64,000 bases of DNA from Arthrinium phaeospermum (GCA_006503535.1 QYRS01000003.1:558001-622000), one strand, 5' to 3'; shown: positions 34,197 to 47,105, counted from the stretch's first letter. The notes: a model not told the origin generated them from the sequence alone. Made by a program: numbers and translations.

Positions 34197-35652
34197 CTTG
34201 AAACGCTGTGCTACTGAGCAATGAACAAAAAAGTGTTCGGACTGCCCATGCGCAGGCGGTGGCGGGAGATTATATGCCTTCGGCGGGTTCAATCCGAGAA
34301 ATCGATCGGGCGGGAAATCTAGGTAGCAGCGCACGGGTCGGACGGCCACTAGGGGAAACGATTGAGGGCAGTTTGGCTGCTTGAAAGGACCGATTCGAAA
34401 GGAATGAAAGAAGTTGGAAAATGGGGACTCTATCGATAACTCTTTTCGTGGTCCTGTAGGTTTGGCGATGCAATGGTAGCAAAGCCAAAGGAAAAATGCC
34501 CGTTCGTTTCAAACAGACCACCCCCTGATTTTGGCTGTTGGCGATGTTGGATGTTCTTATCACCTAAGAAGTCGAGGTTCGTCTGATCTATCCTGTCTCG
34601 ATTCAATGCGCCGGCAGGGCCATGGGTGGAAGCGCCCAGTAGTCAGTGGCGGTAGTGCATGCTTGCTTGGCACAGATGGACTCGAGTAGCGCTCTGGCCA
34701 ATCCACATGCAGGCAGCAGCACCCCACAATCTGTCTTGGGGGGTCTGTTTTAAGCAGTGCTACGTCAACTGCTGACTTTCGCATCGAATGTCGAATATAT
34801 GTTCTCTTCCATGTGTTCTGTCAGAAAGAGACGAATGCGATAATAGTCCATATACTTTCAGAAGCTCAAGTGGAATGCAATGTCCTTTTCAATACCCCCA
34901 AGTCTTCCTGTAACACGAAAACAGCACCTCGAGCACCGACGCACAAGTATTAGAGGCGTGTGCACTGCCGCGTCCCTGAGAGTTGATGTGATACACCATA
35001 CTATCGTAATTCGACAAAATGTTGATAATAGAACCTTGGGACGCATTTTTATCGTACAAGAGGTGAAACGGAAAGTATAGCGAAGGCTAGACTTGGCACC
35101 AATGTTACGAGCCTGGTTGGCGATGGCTACGAGGCCGGTAAAAGAGATGTAGCTTGTGTGCTAGAGACGTGGTATAAGAGGGAAACGACATGCTATACCC
35201 AATTACATTCTTCACACAAAGGTACTGCGTGCAATGCGATTGGGCGGGACAGGAACTCAATTGAGTGTAAGGTTTCTTTCGGGAAGCAACTGTGCACGAG
35301 CAGGCGAGTATAGCATACGAGTACCTCTCATTCACCGGTCATGCTTGCGAGTTGGGCCCAGTAATACGAATACCAGCAAGTTTATATATGATATATATAC
35401 GCATTTGATGTTGAGATCTGTAAGCTAACGACTGAACAAGAATGATACGGCATACAAGGCAGCACTTGCTTTACTTGAGCCACTTCAGGGAACCGGCAGG
35501 TCCGGTATTTGTAAGTCGCACCATTCGAGAATCCAGGGGGGGATAAAACAAACACTATACCAATGTTGAATTGGCATGTTGAAGGCAAGCCGCGCAGCGA
35601 GAAACATGTAGACAAGACAGAACAGCAGATGAGGCCAGTCACCAAATCTGGC
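34197..35652. other. Intergenic region, 1.5 kb
   Basis: This holds the promoter side of the type II membrane protein gene and the 3' flank of the SET gene (both minus strand). AT-rich patches occur near 34790-34850 and 35380-35400 (TATATATATAC). No gene is supported. Confidence 0.5.
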
Positions 35653-36648
35653 CTAAACGGCGATGGTGTCGCCACCCATCTCGCCGCTGAGTTCCCGGGA
35701 TGTTGGCCCTCTTCTGGGCAATCCGGGAGCCATGGTGGCCTGGGCATTTCCTCCATTCACACCCGCGGGTGCAGGGTCCAGGGCGTTGCCGTTGGGAAGG
35801 TTACCATTACCGCCAGATACGTAGAACCTCTTTTGTCCCGGTGTGGTCGTCTCAATATAAGACTGCAAAGCGTTTCGTGCAGCTTCAACGACCTTGTTGG
35901 CATGGCTCAGGGCTTCCTCCAAAGCGGCAGCAGTAGCGTCGGACTGGCCATTACTGGCAGATACTGACTTGGAGATGCCGTTCTGTGGCAACTTTGCGTC
36001 TCCGGCTGCCTTTTCCTCCAGCAGCTCTCTAATGTGCCCGTTGATCCACAGGCCTTCCAGCTGCTTCGCGCTCATATCGCGAGCCCCACTGATACGACCA
36101 CGGCATGTCGGCTTGCCGCAGAGACAGTCGAATGGCTGGGCCATTTCCCACTCGGTGGATGGGTAGAAGAACTAGAATAGAGTAAGTTTGTGTATTCCGA
36201 GCCAAGTAAGTGCACTCTCTACAGGGGCAACCAACGGTCAGTTCCTCTCCGGCTTGGATTCCATTGGGTCCAGCGATGACCTGCAAATTGGCAGTGTCGA
36301 AGATCTACTTGGCATTAGACATGATTCTGTACGTCAGTGCGGTGTAGGGGCTACTGGGTCCAACTCGGACATGGTAGGACTGACCAGCGACGGTTCACAG
36401 GAATGGTTAATGTACAAAAGGTCGCTGTTCAGGTCCAGGTGCTTGTCTTTGCCGAATTGAACTGTAGCATAGGTTGGCTCATCACCAGTGACAAGGGTGC
36501 AAGGTGGAAACAACAGCTTAGCGTACAAGCCGAACGGTGGCAGCGAGACCTTGGACAAGCTCTTGGAGGTGAATTCATGCTCATTGATCATGACCTCCTG
36601 GATGTCAGGGTGAGAGGGCTGCTTCCAATGGGGTTTGAGGGGAGCCAT
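35653..36648 (-). CDS. SET-domain protein (putative lysine methyltransferase)
   Basis: Three exons are read on the minus strand (36648-36385, 36304-36236, 36171-35653), giving about 283 residues. Joining them rebuilds a SET C-terminal half: LLYINHSCEPSL (the NHSC substrate/AdoMet motif), IFDTANLQVIAGPNGIQAGEELT, FFYPSTEWEMAQPF, and a post-SET-like CLCGKPTCRG cluster that could bind zinc with an upstream Cys. The N-terminal ~55 residues lack the pre-SET region, so the protein is of the short free-standing SET class. The tail is low complexity (Ala/Gly/Asn). Both introns use less common donors (GTCAGT and GTTGGT), chosen because they alone restore the conserved motif; unspliced frames hit stops. 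Substrate unknown; it could modify histones or other proteins. Confidence 0.85.
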
Positions 36649-38756
36649 GGTGAGGTAATAATTATGTTGACAGCCAATATATGTGGTGGAAAGCTAATAC
36701 GGAGTGTCGTTTGTGGTTGGTTAACAACTTGTTTCAAAAACAGAGATTGGTCAAGTACGTGTGATTTGGCGAAGTTTCAAATAGCTTAGAAACTTTGGAG
36801 TCAGGCAAGGAGAAGGAGAACTATTGGAACTTGAGCAAACATGAGAAGGCACGACTATTAGCATGGCATGTCAGTCACATGTGTCAGCCAACCATCTTTG
36901 TCCCCTACCTTGGAGACATGGCCTTTGTTTCCTGGTCTGCTCGGCAATAGCTTGAGCCTCTAAGAAGGCAGCTGTGGGGCACAACACTGCGGGGTTTAGT
37001 GTGAACTACTGGAGGAAAGGAGGAACAGCTGCGGCAAAGAGAGGAGCTGAGGAGAGCAAGAGGCAGGAGAGTGGTTCTTATCTCGAATTCTTTTGCTGCT
37101 AGTAAGAAACGGACCTATCACAGCGGCTCAAATTCCCACTTGGGCAAGACGGCCTGCAAGCCATCAATCAATCCCCGATGTCCGAAGAGGGGGGCAATTT
37201 GGGGGGAAGTTGACTGCAATCCAGTCGGGCAGTACTTGTAGAGGCAAGCCGGGCGCCGGGCTTACACACCTGATATGGAAAGCTGCAGGAACAAAACGTA
37301 GTGATGACTCTGATCCCATGTTGCGACTGTGATGAGCCGCGCTTACATGCATCCCAACGTCAAGTATGTAAAAATAGATAGGGGAAAACGTGCTTTAAGT
37401 ACTAATGCTCGTGCGAACCTTGAAATCAGTTTAAATGTTACATTTCGAAGCTCCTCAAGTTCGAGATGGGTTCGAGAAGGGTTCGAGAAGAATTCGATTG
37501 TGGAACTCGCTTCGCTCAGGCCTCCCTTACCTCCAAAAGTTGACGGGTCATGCCGACCATGAACAAAACTCACTCATGTTTTTGAAACTGAAAGCAGATA
37601 TCACTTTCATTTCGGATAATTTCGAATATGGCCTCAACGGTCGCCCTCTGCCGCTATGACCCTATCGAAGAGAACTGACACTGTGCTGGGCATCAATTGT
37701 CGCGTTTTGGATTCCTCACCCTTCTCCAACACGAGATCCTGAAGCACAATGCCGCAAACTGCTACCGCTCTGTGGGCAAGACTGGTACGAGAAGTGCCGT
37801 GGTTTGCACCTGCGTCGCTTGCAGACAGTAGCAGCAGCGCTTGAGTTACCCAAAGGACCCAATTCGGCTCGGATCTTCGCATCACACGGCTAGAAAAGAG
37901 CCTCGCAGGATTTCATATATGTACGGTGGTTTCATTGATCCTTGGCCCCACGCAATGTACGGTCCGAGTTGAATCGAACTGCCACTCCTTCTCCGAAAAA
38001 AATAGGGCCGTCCAGGAGGGGGGTTGCCAGGGTGCCATCCAATATCGACAACCTGTCAGATGACACCCCATGCCCATCTTCGCGTCTTCGATCGTCGACG
38101 AACCCCTGTCACTCGAGATATCGGATACCGGTCGTCGGATGACAAGCCAGCAGGCATGACATACGCACAGCACGGGATCATGCATGGCGGTTCGTGCGTT
38201 ACATTTTGCAGATAAACCCGAGCTTCTGATTGCCTTGAAGGCAAAACGCACATATCTGGTCAAGTATCTCTTCAGTGGCGCCACTTGCCCTGGCACCCTT
38301 GCTCCTTACAACCCTTATAATAGCCCTCAGAGGCCAATGATATGGCACGGGCGAACGCTTGCTACGACGAAAACGAAGCACTAACTACACGAGCGGAGCG
38401 TCATGTCCCCGACGAATAGGCCCTGGACACCCTCCGCCGGCGACAACATGCCCGCCACCTCCTCGCTATCCCTTCGTTGAACAAATAGCAAACCTAGCAC
38501 ACTGGTACCAACGCACCTCGAGCTCTCTTGACCGGGGGGCCAAACTGTGGTAGAGCACGTTTCATAGAGATCGCCGGCGTGGGATGTTCAACGCGCGCGG
38601 GCCCATAGGATGACCTCGCCCTACACCACCAAGCCATTCTCGCCATGTAACGCACAAGTGACTTCATGTACCGGTTTGCTCGGGCCCTCTCGAGTTTGAC
38701 CCAACGGGTATGCATATCCTTTGGGCATCGCTGTCTTTAAACCCAACCGTGCTGCA

Positions 38757-38764
38757 TATAAATA
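38757..38764 (+). promoter_or_regulatory. TATA box upstream of a possible small gene
   Basis: An exact TATAAATA lies about 170 bases before the first downstream ATG (38935). The interval is C/A-rich and free of ATG codons, as in typical fungal 5' leaders. Confidence 0.45.
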
Positions 38765-38934
38765 GCAGTGAGGGGAGGTGGTTCACCTGGTCGAGGATTG
38801 TTTCTTCTCAACAACACAGCTGCACCATACTGCCCGGCATCATCATCACAGCTACTCCTCACTCATCCACGTACAAGCCTTCAACCAGCCCAAGTACCCG
38901 GGCCGTCTTCATCCATCAGACTAAGGCCCGATAC

Positions 38935-39144
38935 ATGCAGAACACAATCCACGCTACCATGTTCAACGAATGCAACGCAGAATTGTCTGGGGGAAACTGT
39001 GGACTGTTCCTCGAGGCCCACATGAGTACTACATTCCCGGAGAACTTCAACGCTCAGTATAGACCTCACCCGCCACCGGAGCCGGAGCCACCGACCCCGC
39101 ACCCTTCGGGCCCGAAAGGCCACAGGATCGTTTCCGCCGACTGA
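38935..39144 (+). CDS. Possible small protein of 69 residues, unrecognised
   Basis: This is the first ATG after the TATA box at 38757 and opens 69 codons: a Cys-containing N-terminal half (FNECNAELSGGNCGLFLEAH) and a Pro/Glu-rich C-terminal half (HPPPEPEPPTPHPSGP). There is no signal peptide or known domain. The support is the promoter-like context and clean leader rather than homology. It could equally be a non-coding transcript or an exon of a larger unrecognised gene. Confidence 0.32.
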   Translation: MQNTIHATMFNECNAELSGGNCGLFLEAHMSTTFPENFNAQYRPHPPPEPEPPTPHPSGPKGHRIVSAD

Positions 39145-40877
39145 GCACGTTCGGGTGGACGACTACACGCAACAGCAACAATCATGTTTTCTCAAACCTT
39201 TGCTTTGGATGTTGTTTTCTAGGATATCAATGACAGCCATTTTTTCACAAGTAAGACCTGGGCCCGTCAAGAGTCATCTCCCTTTGGCTAACAGCAACCG
39301 ACGCAGAAGTTCTCGGATGCATTTACTTTGGAGGGAATCAGGAAATTGGGATATTTCATAGCGCGTCGGACTGGAGGACTTCCCCCGCTCTCCGCGAAGC
39401 AGTCCTGGTACGGCGGGGGCACGGCGGACGCTAGGATCGACAGTGCATGATGTAGGCGTGATGAAGGTCGTCGGTCATAGTAGCAAGCCACCCGCGGATA
39501 TGTATGTTACACTATGCTGCATGCAGAGAGACCTGTCGTACATGTATGGTTCGCTCGTTGCCTCACTTCCAATCATATAGCATTTCACCTTTAGGCATCT
39601 TGGGAAACGACATATTACTTCATGCATCCAACAAGGACTGTGCATATTACGACCTTGCCGCCGACAGGACCGGTAGAATCCAAAGGCACACCGGCCCTGC
39701 TATAGCCCCAGGTTCGGGATATGCCGAATGCAAGTGACGATATCGCGCTGTCAATGGCGAGAATGATGAACACATACAATAGGCCACATAGAATCAGTGG
39801 CGGGTTGGTCTGCTCATAGATGCCTAATATACGTTGATGGTCCATGCCGGCAGTCGCTGTGCAGCGTGCGGATAGGTACGCAGGATGGAACATGTCATCC
39901 TCGGACTGAGATAGCTGGCTATAAGGTCGGGATGGTCATTTGCCTGGAAATGAAGCAGGTCGGCAAGTGTTTGCTACTGAGTAACCTGTCAGATGTTTTC
40001 TGTTGTACTCTTAGAGGAAATCGTGGTATGTTTTGATCTACAAACACCTTTACTTGGTGGTATATGATATCTCCGACACTTTTGACCGTACTGATGGTGA
40101 GATCTTGGTTCACTCCATGGCCAAGGCTCGTTCGTCCTGTAGATACGGCCCATACTGGGACCCGCCATGTGAAAACTTGGTGGATCGCCACATGCTGGGG
40201 TTGGACTGATGTCTTTGAGATGGCAAGCCCCTGCGAGAAAAACCCGGCCAAGACTCTTTGAGAACAAGAAGTTCTACAGAATATCATTACAGTAGTATTT
40301 GTCTATTCCGCTGTTCGACCTAGAGAAAGCGAAGTTATCGAGATAGGTGCTGTAAACATACGTATGATGAAAGAAAGTACTGTTGATTCCTGCGGCCGCT
40401 TGATGGATACAGGTGGAAGGCCATGCTTGTCTCGATATGTGCTTTCAAGGCTTGCATTGTCCGCCAAGAGAAGATGTAGGGTTTGTGAGTTGGTGGAAAC
40501 TAGCCAGTTGCACGTACATGGGTTGTCGTCAACTGATGACATGCGACTTACTACCTGCAATTCAGCCCATCGTCGCTTCGCAAAGGTATTCCAAGCATCG
40601 TGTAAGTCTGATTGGTAATCCAATCTGCTTTGTTTCTCACCCTCGGCTGACAAATTGTATTTGCTGTGTATGGTACGATATCTCATAAGCCCCTAAGTAT
40701 GCCCCTACTGCATTGTTCGTATACTCCTAGGCATTTCTGCATATAAGTAAACATGGCCGGCCATTGGGCTAGCCGCCTCATAAGAATCGTCCTGTTTGAT
40801 ATTCATAATTTGATCACTACGATTAAATCCCAACAGGAATCGAAACAGTTTCTGTCAAAAGATCACTGTCAATATAC

Positions 40878-42031
40878 ATGACAATGGCGCCCAAGATCTT
40901 GATAACTGGCTTGAACGGCTACCTAGCCGGCAGGACAGCCGAGGCCGTGCTAAAAGCCGGTTACGACGTGAGGGGCACCGTCCGCCAGCTCGCCACGGGA
41001 AACAAGGTCAAAGACGCCCTGGTCGCGATGGGCTACCATGAAGACCGCATCGAAGTGGTCGAGGTGCCCGACATGACAGTGCCGGGCGCCTTCGACGAAG
41101 CCGTCAAGGGCTGCCACGCCATCTTGCACCTCGCCGCGCCCGTAAGCGAGATCTACGGGGCGACGACGCCGCCCGAGATCGTGCGCAAGGCCACGAGCAG
41201 CACGCAGGGCCTGCTGGAGTCCGCGGCCGCGCACGCGGGGGATGGGTTGCGGTCGGTCGTCTACATGTCGTCCGTGGCCGCAATGTTCGAGGTCGAGGCC
41301 GAGCCGCGCCGCCACGACGAGACGGACTGGAACCAGCTGGCCGAGCGCGCGGTCGAGGAGATGGGGGTGGAGGCGGGGCCGTTCAATGCGTATTGTGCGG
41401 CGAAGACGGCTTCGGAGAAGGTGGTCTGGCGGTTTCGGGAGGAGAGGAGGCCGGGGTTTAGGGTGACTGCTGTGCAGGCTAGGTAACTGTTACCCTTCAT
41501 TTAGCTGCTCCTTTCCTTCCCTTAATGACCTACATATGACCAACAAAACTAACCACTTGATGATGCCCCGCAAACAGCTACTTTATTGGACCGCCCGTCG
41601 TACCCTGGTCGACCAAGGAGCAAATCCACATAACCGTCAGCCAGATCTGGCAGGTCGTCGCGGGCGTCGAGCCCCAGGTCCTGCCGACATACCAGTCCTA
41701 CGTCGACGTGCGCGACGTGGCGCGCGTGCTGGTTTGGGCAGCGCTCCACCCCGACGCGGCGGACGGAGAGAGGCTGCTCTGCTCGGGTGGGCGCGGCGGC
41801 GGACAGGCGTTTGCGGATATCCTGGCGAAGTATGTGGACGGGAGAAAGGGGTGGGAAGGGGTCCAGCTGTGGAGGGGGAACCCCGGTCAGGGATACACGG
41901 AGGGGTATGGGCCCTACCCGGGGGAGCTGTGGTTGGATGCTGGCAAGGCGGTTAGGGTGACGGGGCAGGACTGGATGCCGCTCGAGACTAGCGTCGTCGA
42001 CTCGGCGGAGTTCCTGAAGAGGTACTTGTAG
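40878..42031 (+). CDS. Extended SDR NAD(P)-dependent reductase (Gre2 / dihydroflavonol-reductase-like)
   Basis: Two exons, 40878-41482 and 41578-42031, are joined across a 95-nt intron to give about 352 residues. The N-terminus has the Rossmann nucleotide-binding motif (ILITGLNGYLAGRTAEAVL) and an Arg-containing segment after the second strand (GYDVRGTVRQ) that suggests NADPH preference. The catalytic triad is visible as SSVAA (Ser), then YCAAK (Tyr and Lys, YxxxK). The fold continues with YFIGPPVVPWS and YVDVRDVARVLVWAA after the junction. The family includes yeast Gre2 and cinnamoyl-CoA/dihydroflavonol reductases, which reduce aldehydes or ketones; the substrate here is unknown. A second in-frame ATG lies two codons downstream with a better context (40884). 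No neighbouring biosynthetic genes point to a pathway. Confidence 0.9.
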
Positions 42032-43361
42032 ATTTGGGTGAGCTCGAGCCTCCGATGTAAAGAGGTCGAGTGTGCTTTGCCACGTGATGATTAAGTTTGA
42101 AAATATAGGGGTTGGGGGTAGCTTCCTACCAGAAACAAGTCAAGGAACAAGTACTATCTACTATCGACCATTGAGGAGAAGATGACCTCGTTGCCGCAGG
42201 ATATAAACGATGGAAGCTGTCTTCGAGCTTTTGGAAGTAATGTGCAGAACGCACTGCCTGTCTTGATTCCTCTTATCCATACATGTCGTTTTCATCAATA
42301 AGAGAATAAGCTTGGGTTTGAAGGGACCGAATTTGGAAATTCACAGGTATGAGGGCGATGCTGGCTCGAAACAATCTCCTTATTACCTCCTTTGGATGTA
42401 GAGGATATAAGAATGCCATCCATTAACAAGAAATACAATGCTGGTAGAGTAGAAAGTGGTCTCTTGGGCCACACATAAGTAAATTTCCTGGATAGTGTAT
42501 TATCGACTATCGGTGCAGACATATTCGGTGCAGAGAGGTACCAATCCGGATTTGTCTACCTAATACTGCGATTTTCTTGTGCCGCACCCATTGCTTGTAA
42601 CAGGAAGTGAGCTGCTGGGTTGGCATCGTTGAAATGGGTTGTGGGCCGCTTATTTTAGATGCCGGAAGCTTCTCATTCCAAAAGTCACATCTCAGTTTCC
42701 CTTGTGGGTGTGGATTTATCACGAAATCACCAAGCGCCGTATCCGGAGAGGCAGCCGCGTTTCGATTCCGGAAGCTACATAGCCCGGTCCACAGTTGGCC
42801 ACGAACCTTCATCGGAACGCTCTTGCACTTTGAACATTTGAACACCCATATCGTCCATCAATGTTCTTTCTCGCCTTTGGCAGTCACTCTGGACAGTGAA
42901 ATTCAGTTTGCCCACTGGTAACAGCGCCGGTGTCCTTCCCTTGGCTGCCTTTCCATCCCATCTTTCATCCACCCTCTCGCCACAACCATCTTGTCTCTCT
43001 CTCATCTCCGTCTTACCAACCGACTACCCAACTTCATCTATCTCTCTCACTCAATTTTGCACACTCGTCGCCTTCGTAGACAAGGCCTCAGACACTTGGA
43101 AGATCTTGTATGTCTACCATTCGCTACCCGCTCGCCGACTACTCTCCTTTTCTTGGTAAGTCTGACTTCGGCGATCTCCTAACTTGAAATTGTGTGCCCT
43201 ACCTCGGTCAATGCAGTCCTTCACAGCATGTCTTTCGATATGCCACCTACCAAGCTTCAGAACACCTGTGCATCTCACTCGACAGCCCTTCACTCTCTCC
43301 CCCTTCTACCACCCGGTTGCTTTTTGGGAATCAGCAATGTGACAGGCGCCCCGTGACAATC
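42032..43361. other. Intergenic region and 5' UTR (with intron) of the large orphan
   Basis: After AT-rich sequence to about 42850, a C/T-rich promoter-leader runs from about 42940 to 43150. A probable 61-nt 5'-UTR intron spans 43156-43216 (GTAAGT donor, CCTAAC branch site, GCAG acceptor), followed by more leader to the ATG at 43362. No other gene is seen. Confidence 0.55.
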
Positions 43362-46300
43362 ATGGCTCCTCGCAGAACTCTTATCAAGAAGCTCTACAAG
43401 CGGTTGCGGACAAACCAGGACGAAGACGACTGCTTGACTGCGTATCAATTCGTGGAAATCAAGCACTACCTCAAGAATCACCGCCGCTGCCGTCACATCG
43501 TCATCAAGAACGATTTGCCACTGGATCATCTCGCTTGTTCTCTCCCAGACGACCTACCCAAATTTATCCTGTCACAGTTGGAAGCTCAGAGGCTCATTAC
43601 TGACGATTCCAGACTGTCTGTTCAGGTTTGGTCCGCTATCCAGGTCATCTCTGGTTGCTTTAGCCGCGGTTCCTCGCCTTCCCGGTCGTATCCCACGCTT
43701 TTCTGTTGGCGCAGTCCCAACAAGCAACGCAGCTACTACATATTCGCCCATCTGACACGCCCCATGGCCAATCGAAAGTACAAGGCAAGCGACTTGCTCG
43801 ACTTGCGAGACGTACGTCCTAGCCAAGATATATTGGATCGAGTGCATCAGAACCCAGATGTCGGTAAGTGCTGCACTTGTGGATTTGTTTGTGATTTCAC
43901 TTGTTTCTTTTGAGATACATACACAACATTGACCTCCTTTCCCTGCATTGAACACAAAATTTTGGCCAACGAACAATCGTTCATCTTGCCCCCATCCAAA
44001 AAGATATCCCATCTCAAGCTCGGATTTCTTTTGGGTACCAAGAGCTCCCGCCCCAATGGGTAGCTTTATTTCGATCTGAAGCTCAATCGTTTCCCAATTG
44101 CACTTCAGTATCTCTTGTACAACTCACACGCGCTCCTCACCCTACCTTCAATCTTTTGTCCCGCACGTTTTTGGTCCACTGTCAAACTCCCTTGTCTTTA
44201 CTTTTTCTCAAATCGAGAAAGGCAAGGGAAAACACATCATTCGCAGTTTTCATTCCGATCCCCCAGGGCATCGCTAATTTATGCAGCCGATATTGTCACA
44301 GGTCTCAGAAGAAACAGCACCATGAGCGACAGTTCCAACATCGCGATGGCACGTCGCCCCAAGAAGATCAAGGAGGAAGCATCTTCAACTGACAGCGAGG
44401 ACCAAGTCCTGTTCCAAGGTCGAAAGGCCCCGCGTCCTTCGGTCATGAATGGAGATGCCTCATCAGATGCCAAGCCTCCACGTCGCACTGAGCCCGAACG
44501 CATCGCACATGAGCCTTTGTCTGCCCCAACTGGCCTTGCAGCACAGCAAAGCGAAGGATTCCAGCGCTTCTTCAAGGCTGTCGTATCTCCCACTCACGTT
44601 AGAGTGACGGCTGGTGGTCGTATTGTGCCCAACACTCGTTCCACAGCATCTCCCACATCCAAATGGGACAAGGAACTTCCCAATTCTGAGAACGACACCA
44701 ACGACATTGGCAAAAGCAGCCAACATGGTCAGCAGATGCCGGCTCCTGATCCCGCAACCTGTCAAACTGCACCACCTATGATGGCTCCTCCCATGGCCTC
44801 GCCTATGTACCCAGGCTTCCCTGCCATGTATCCTCCCATGGCTGGTCATATGCCGTATTACCCAATGGCAGGCGGCATGGGTTTTCCGTATCCGATGCCG
44901 TACCCCCCAATGCAGCCACCTGTCATGGCTAGCGGATCTCATGGTGCCATGCCACAAGCTCAGGTTCCCTTGCAAGCTCAAGTTCCTCCACAGGCTCAGG
45001 TTCCTCAGCAAGTAGAGAACCCAGCGAATGTACCAAAGCCCGAGAGCCGACAGGACTCGAGAAAGCCGAAGCCAGCTCCGCTGAAGTTGTCGCCTCCAGA
45101 GCAGTTTGACCAAAACAGGCCATTCTACTACAACGGGCACCTCGTCTATCCTCCCGTGGGCTCTGGTCATATGCAGAGTCCACTCAATCCAATCACGCCA
45201 AGCCCATGCTTCCCTCATAGCTTTGCTGGTCACCCAGCGCTTGCTCGTGTTGGATCATTTGCTCAGCAGTCTTCAGCAGCCTCTTCTCTGCCAAGCCCTC
45301 ACGTCATGCCTACTCAGACTAGCATGCCCCTGACTGCCAGTGCTGCAGTTCCTCATCAGGTTGCTCCGCAAGGTCAACGAGCTCCCAAATCGTCTGCATC
45401 GAGCCAGTTTCCTTCCAGTGCCCAACCTCCCCCGTCTTCGATCAAGCCGAGTGAAATCACCAAGGTTCAGCTCAACTCCCTACGCTCACAGCTCAAGTAC
45501 TACGAAGATCAATTGCAATACAATAAGCATCAGATTGACGAGGAAGAGACCAAGGGAAAAGTTACGACCATTCGTCAACTGATTCATCAGTTTGAGCACA
45601 ACATTGGCATGCAGATGCATTTTGAAACATCTCAGCCCAGTGGCAGCGACACCAAGAGCCCCAATGAGGCTCCAAACCCTGCGACAGAAGGTTTACCTTG
45701 CCAGACACCCTCACGCGAATCGAGCATGCAGGAGAGTGATGATGTGTCAGTGCCTCAGGTGCCGGCGAACTCGGCAGCATCGAACAGACTCGGCAATCCT
45801 ACACTGACCCATACACAGTCCATGGATCAGATTCGCCAACGCACAGTCAAGGAGCGACGCCAGGCTGCTGGAATCAACTCGTCTAAGGGTAATGATACTT
45901 CGGCTGCCTTGGATGCCCTTGTTGCACGCTTAAGTATGTCAGGTGAGGGCTCTAAGACGAGCTCATCATTCATGCCTCCTGTTACTACCTCTTCATTTGA
46001 GCCTTCGCGAACTCCTTCTCTGTCAGCTGGAAATCCAACTGCTTTCGAGCCAAGCACCAATGCGATGTTGCACAACAATGTGCAAATGGAGAGAAGAAGC
46101 TCTCTTCTCCACCCCCAGCAGAGCCTTTGGCAAGATTTCGGATCATACGTGGCTGGTGCAAGAGCTCCTGCACATGCTGGGCTTGGCCACCATGTTGCGG
46201 GCAGCGGTAGCTATGCTGCGCCATACTTGGTTGGCCAGCTTCCCCAGGGGATCGCTCAAGCAGCTAGTGGCACCGACTACACGTATGCACGAGAACTCAC

Positions 46301-47105
46301 GGAGGAAGAAAAGCGTGCTCGTCATGTTTACTGGGGCCAGGTTTCCATCAAAGGCTCAGGCTTGCCCAAGTTTGATGGAAAGGACTTCTATCCCCCCACG
46401 CCAACCAAGGCGGCGTCTCCTGGTTCTGAACAGCCCAAGGTACGCACTCGAGTGCTCCCAACTGGCCGCCCTGATGTGGACTTTGGGTTTGCAAAGCCGA
46501 AGCAGACTACAAGCGATCCATTCCAAGCCGACAGAGACAAAGGCCCTGGCAAGGTCAGCCACGCAGTCCCGATTATCAACCCAGAAACTCGGGATCCTTT
46601 GGACTGTATCCAGACACCCAAAGCCAGCAATGGCGCCAAGTCGTCCACTGCTGCAACCGGTGATCAGAAATCGCCCTCGCCCAATCGCCGGGTCTTTGAT
46701 CGATCAAGGTGTGTATCGTCCCAGAGCTTATTTAATCCGTTACCCAAGCTAATTAGACATAGTACCAAATCCAGCAACGATCTATGGCATAGCATGCTGA
46801 AGAAGGGTACAGCCAGCGGTGTTGCTGTACCTAGAACAGTATCTTCGACCACTGCAACTGGTTATGTCCCTCCTCTGTCCAGTCATGGCACAGCGTCACT
46901 CGGCCCTGCTTTTGTCAACGCCAATGGCCACGCCGCTCGCTCCCTTTTGGGTAAAGCTGAGCAGGATCCTGCGGGCATGCCTGCAGAAAAGGTCGGCGAG
47001 AATCGGCCGCCCCAGCAGCAGGCTCTCAAGCAGCAGGAAGATATTGCCGACTTGCATCAGCGAATGCTCCGCGATGCCGAGAGACGGGGCATCAACTGGC
47101 AGTGA
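43362..47105 (+). CDS. Large low-complexity orphan protein, multi-exon, function unknown
   Basis: I read this as one gene: exon 1 43362-43863, intron 43864-44286 (423 nt, GTAAGT donor, GCTAATTTATGCAG end with branch site), exon 2 from 44287, and a likely in-frame 54-nt intron 46709-46762 before the final exon ending at 47105; about 1088 residues (1106 if the last intron is retained). Exon 1 encodes a compact, well-ordered region (LIKKLYKRLRTNQDEDD, then PTLFCWRSPNKQRSYYIFAH and MANRKYKASDLLDLRD). The rest is disordered: a Met/Pro-rich stretch (MAPPMASPMYPGFPAMYPPM), Gln/Pro/Ser-rich sequence, a coiled segment (QLNSLRSQLKYYEDQLQYNKHQIDEEE) and a conserved-looking block YTYARELTEEEKRARHVYWGQV. 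No domain was recognised. The alternative is two genes, with 44322 (good ATG context) starting the second. Confidence 0.7.

Larger units (their letters stand above)
36649..40877. other. Gene-poor stretch of 4.2 kb
   Basis: Apart from the possible small gene at 38935-39144, no coding sequence is supported. Near 37450-37500 a 12-base motif (gttcgagaaggg) is imperfectly repeated. A minus-strand frame at 39615-39893 has one hydrophobic stretch but no conserved neighbours. Composition falls in GC toward 39.5-40.8 kb, upstream of the reductase. Confidence 0.5.

Noticed and set aside
37930..38020. Sequence resembling a T-arm (gttgaatcgaactgcc)
   Set aside because: No acceptor, D- or anticodon stems could be folded on either strand.
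39615..39893. Minus-strand frame with one hydrophobic stretch
   Set aside because: A single possible membrane segment with no conserved context; could be part of a degraded gene but not supportable.
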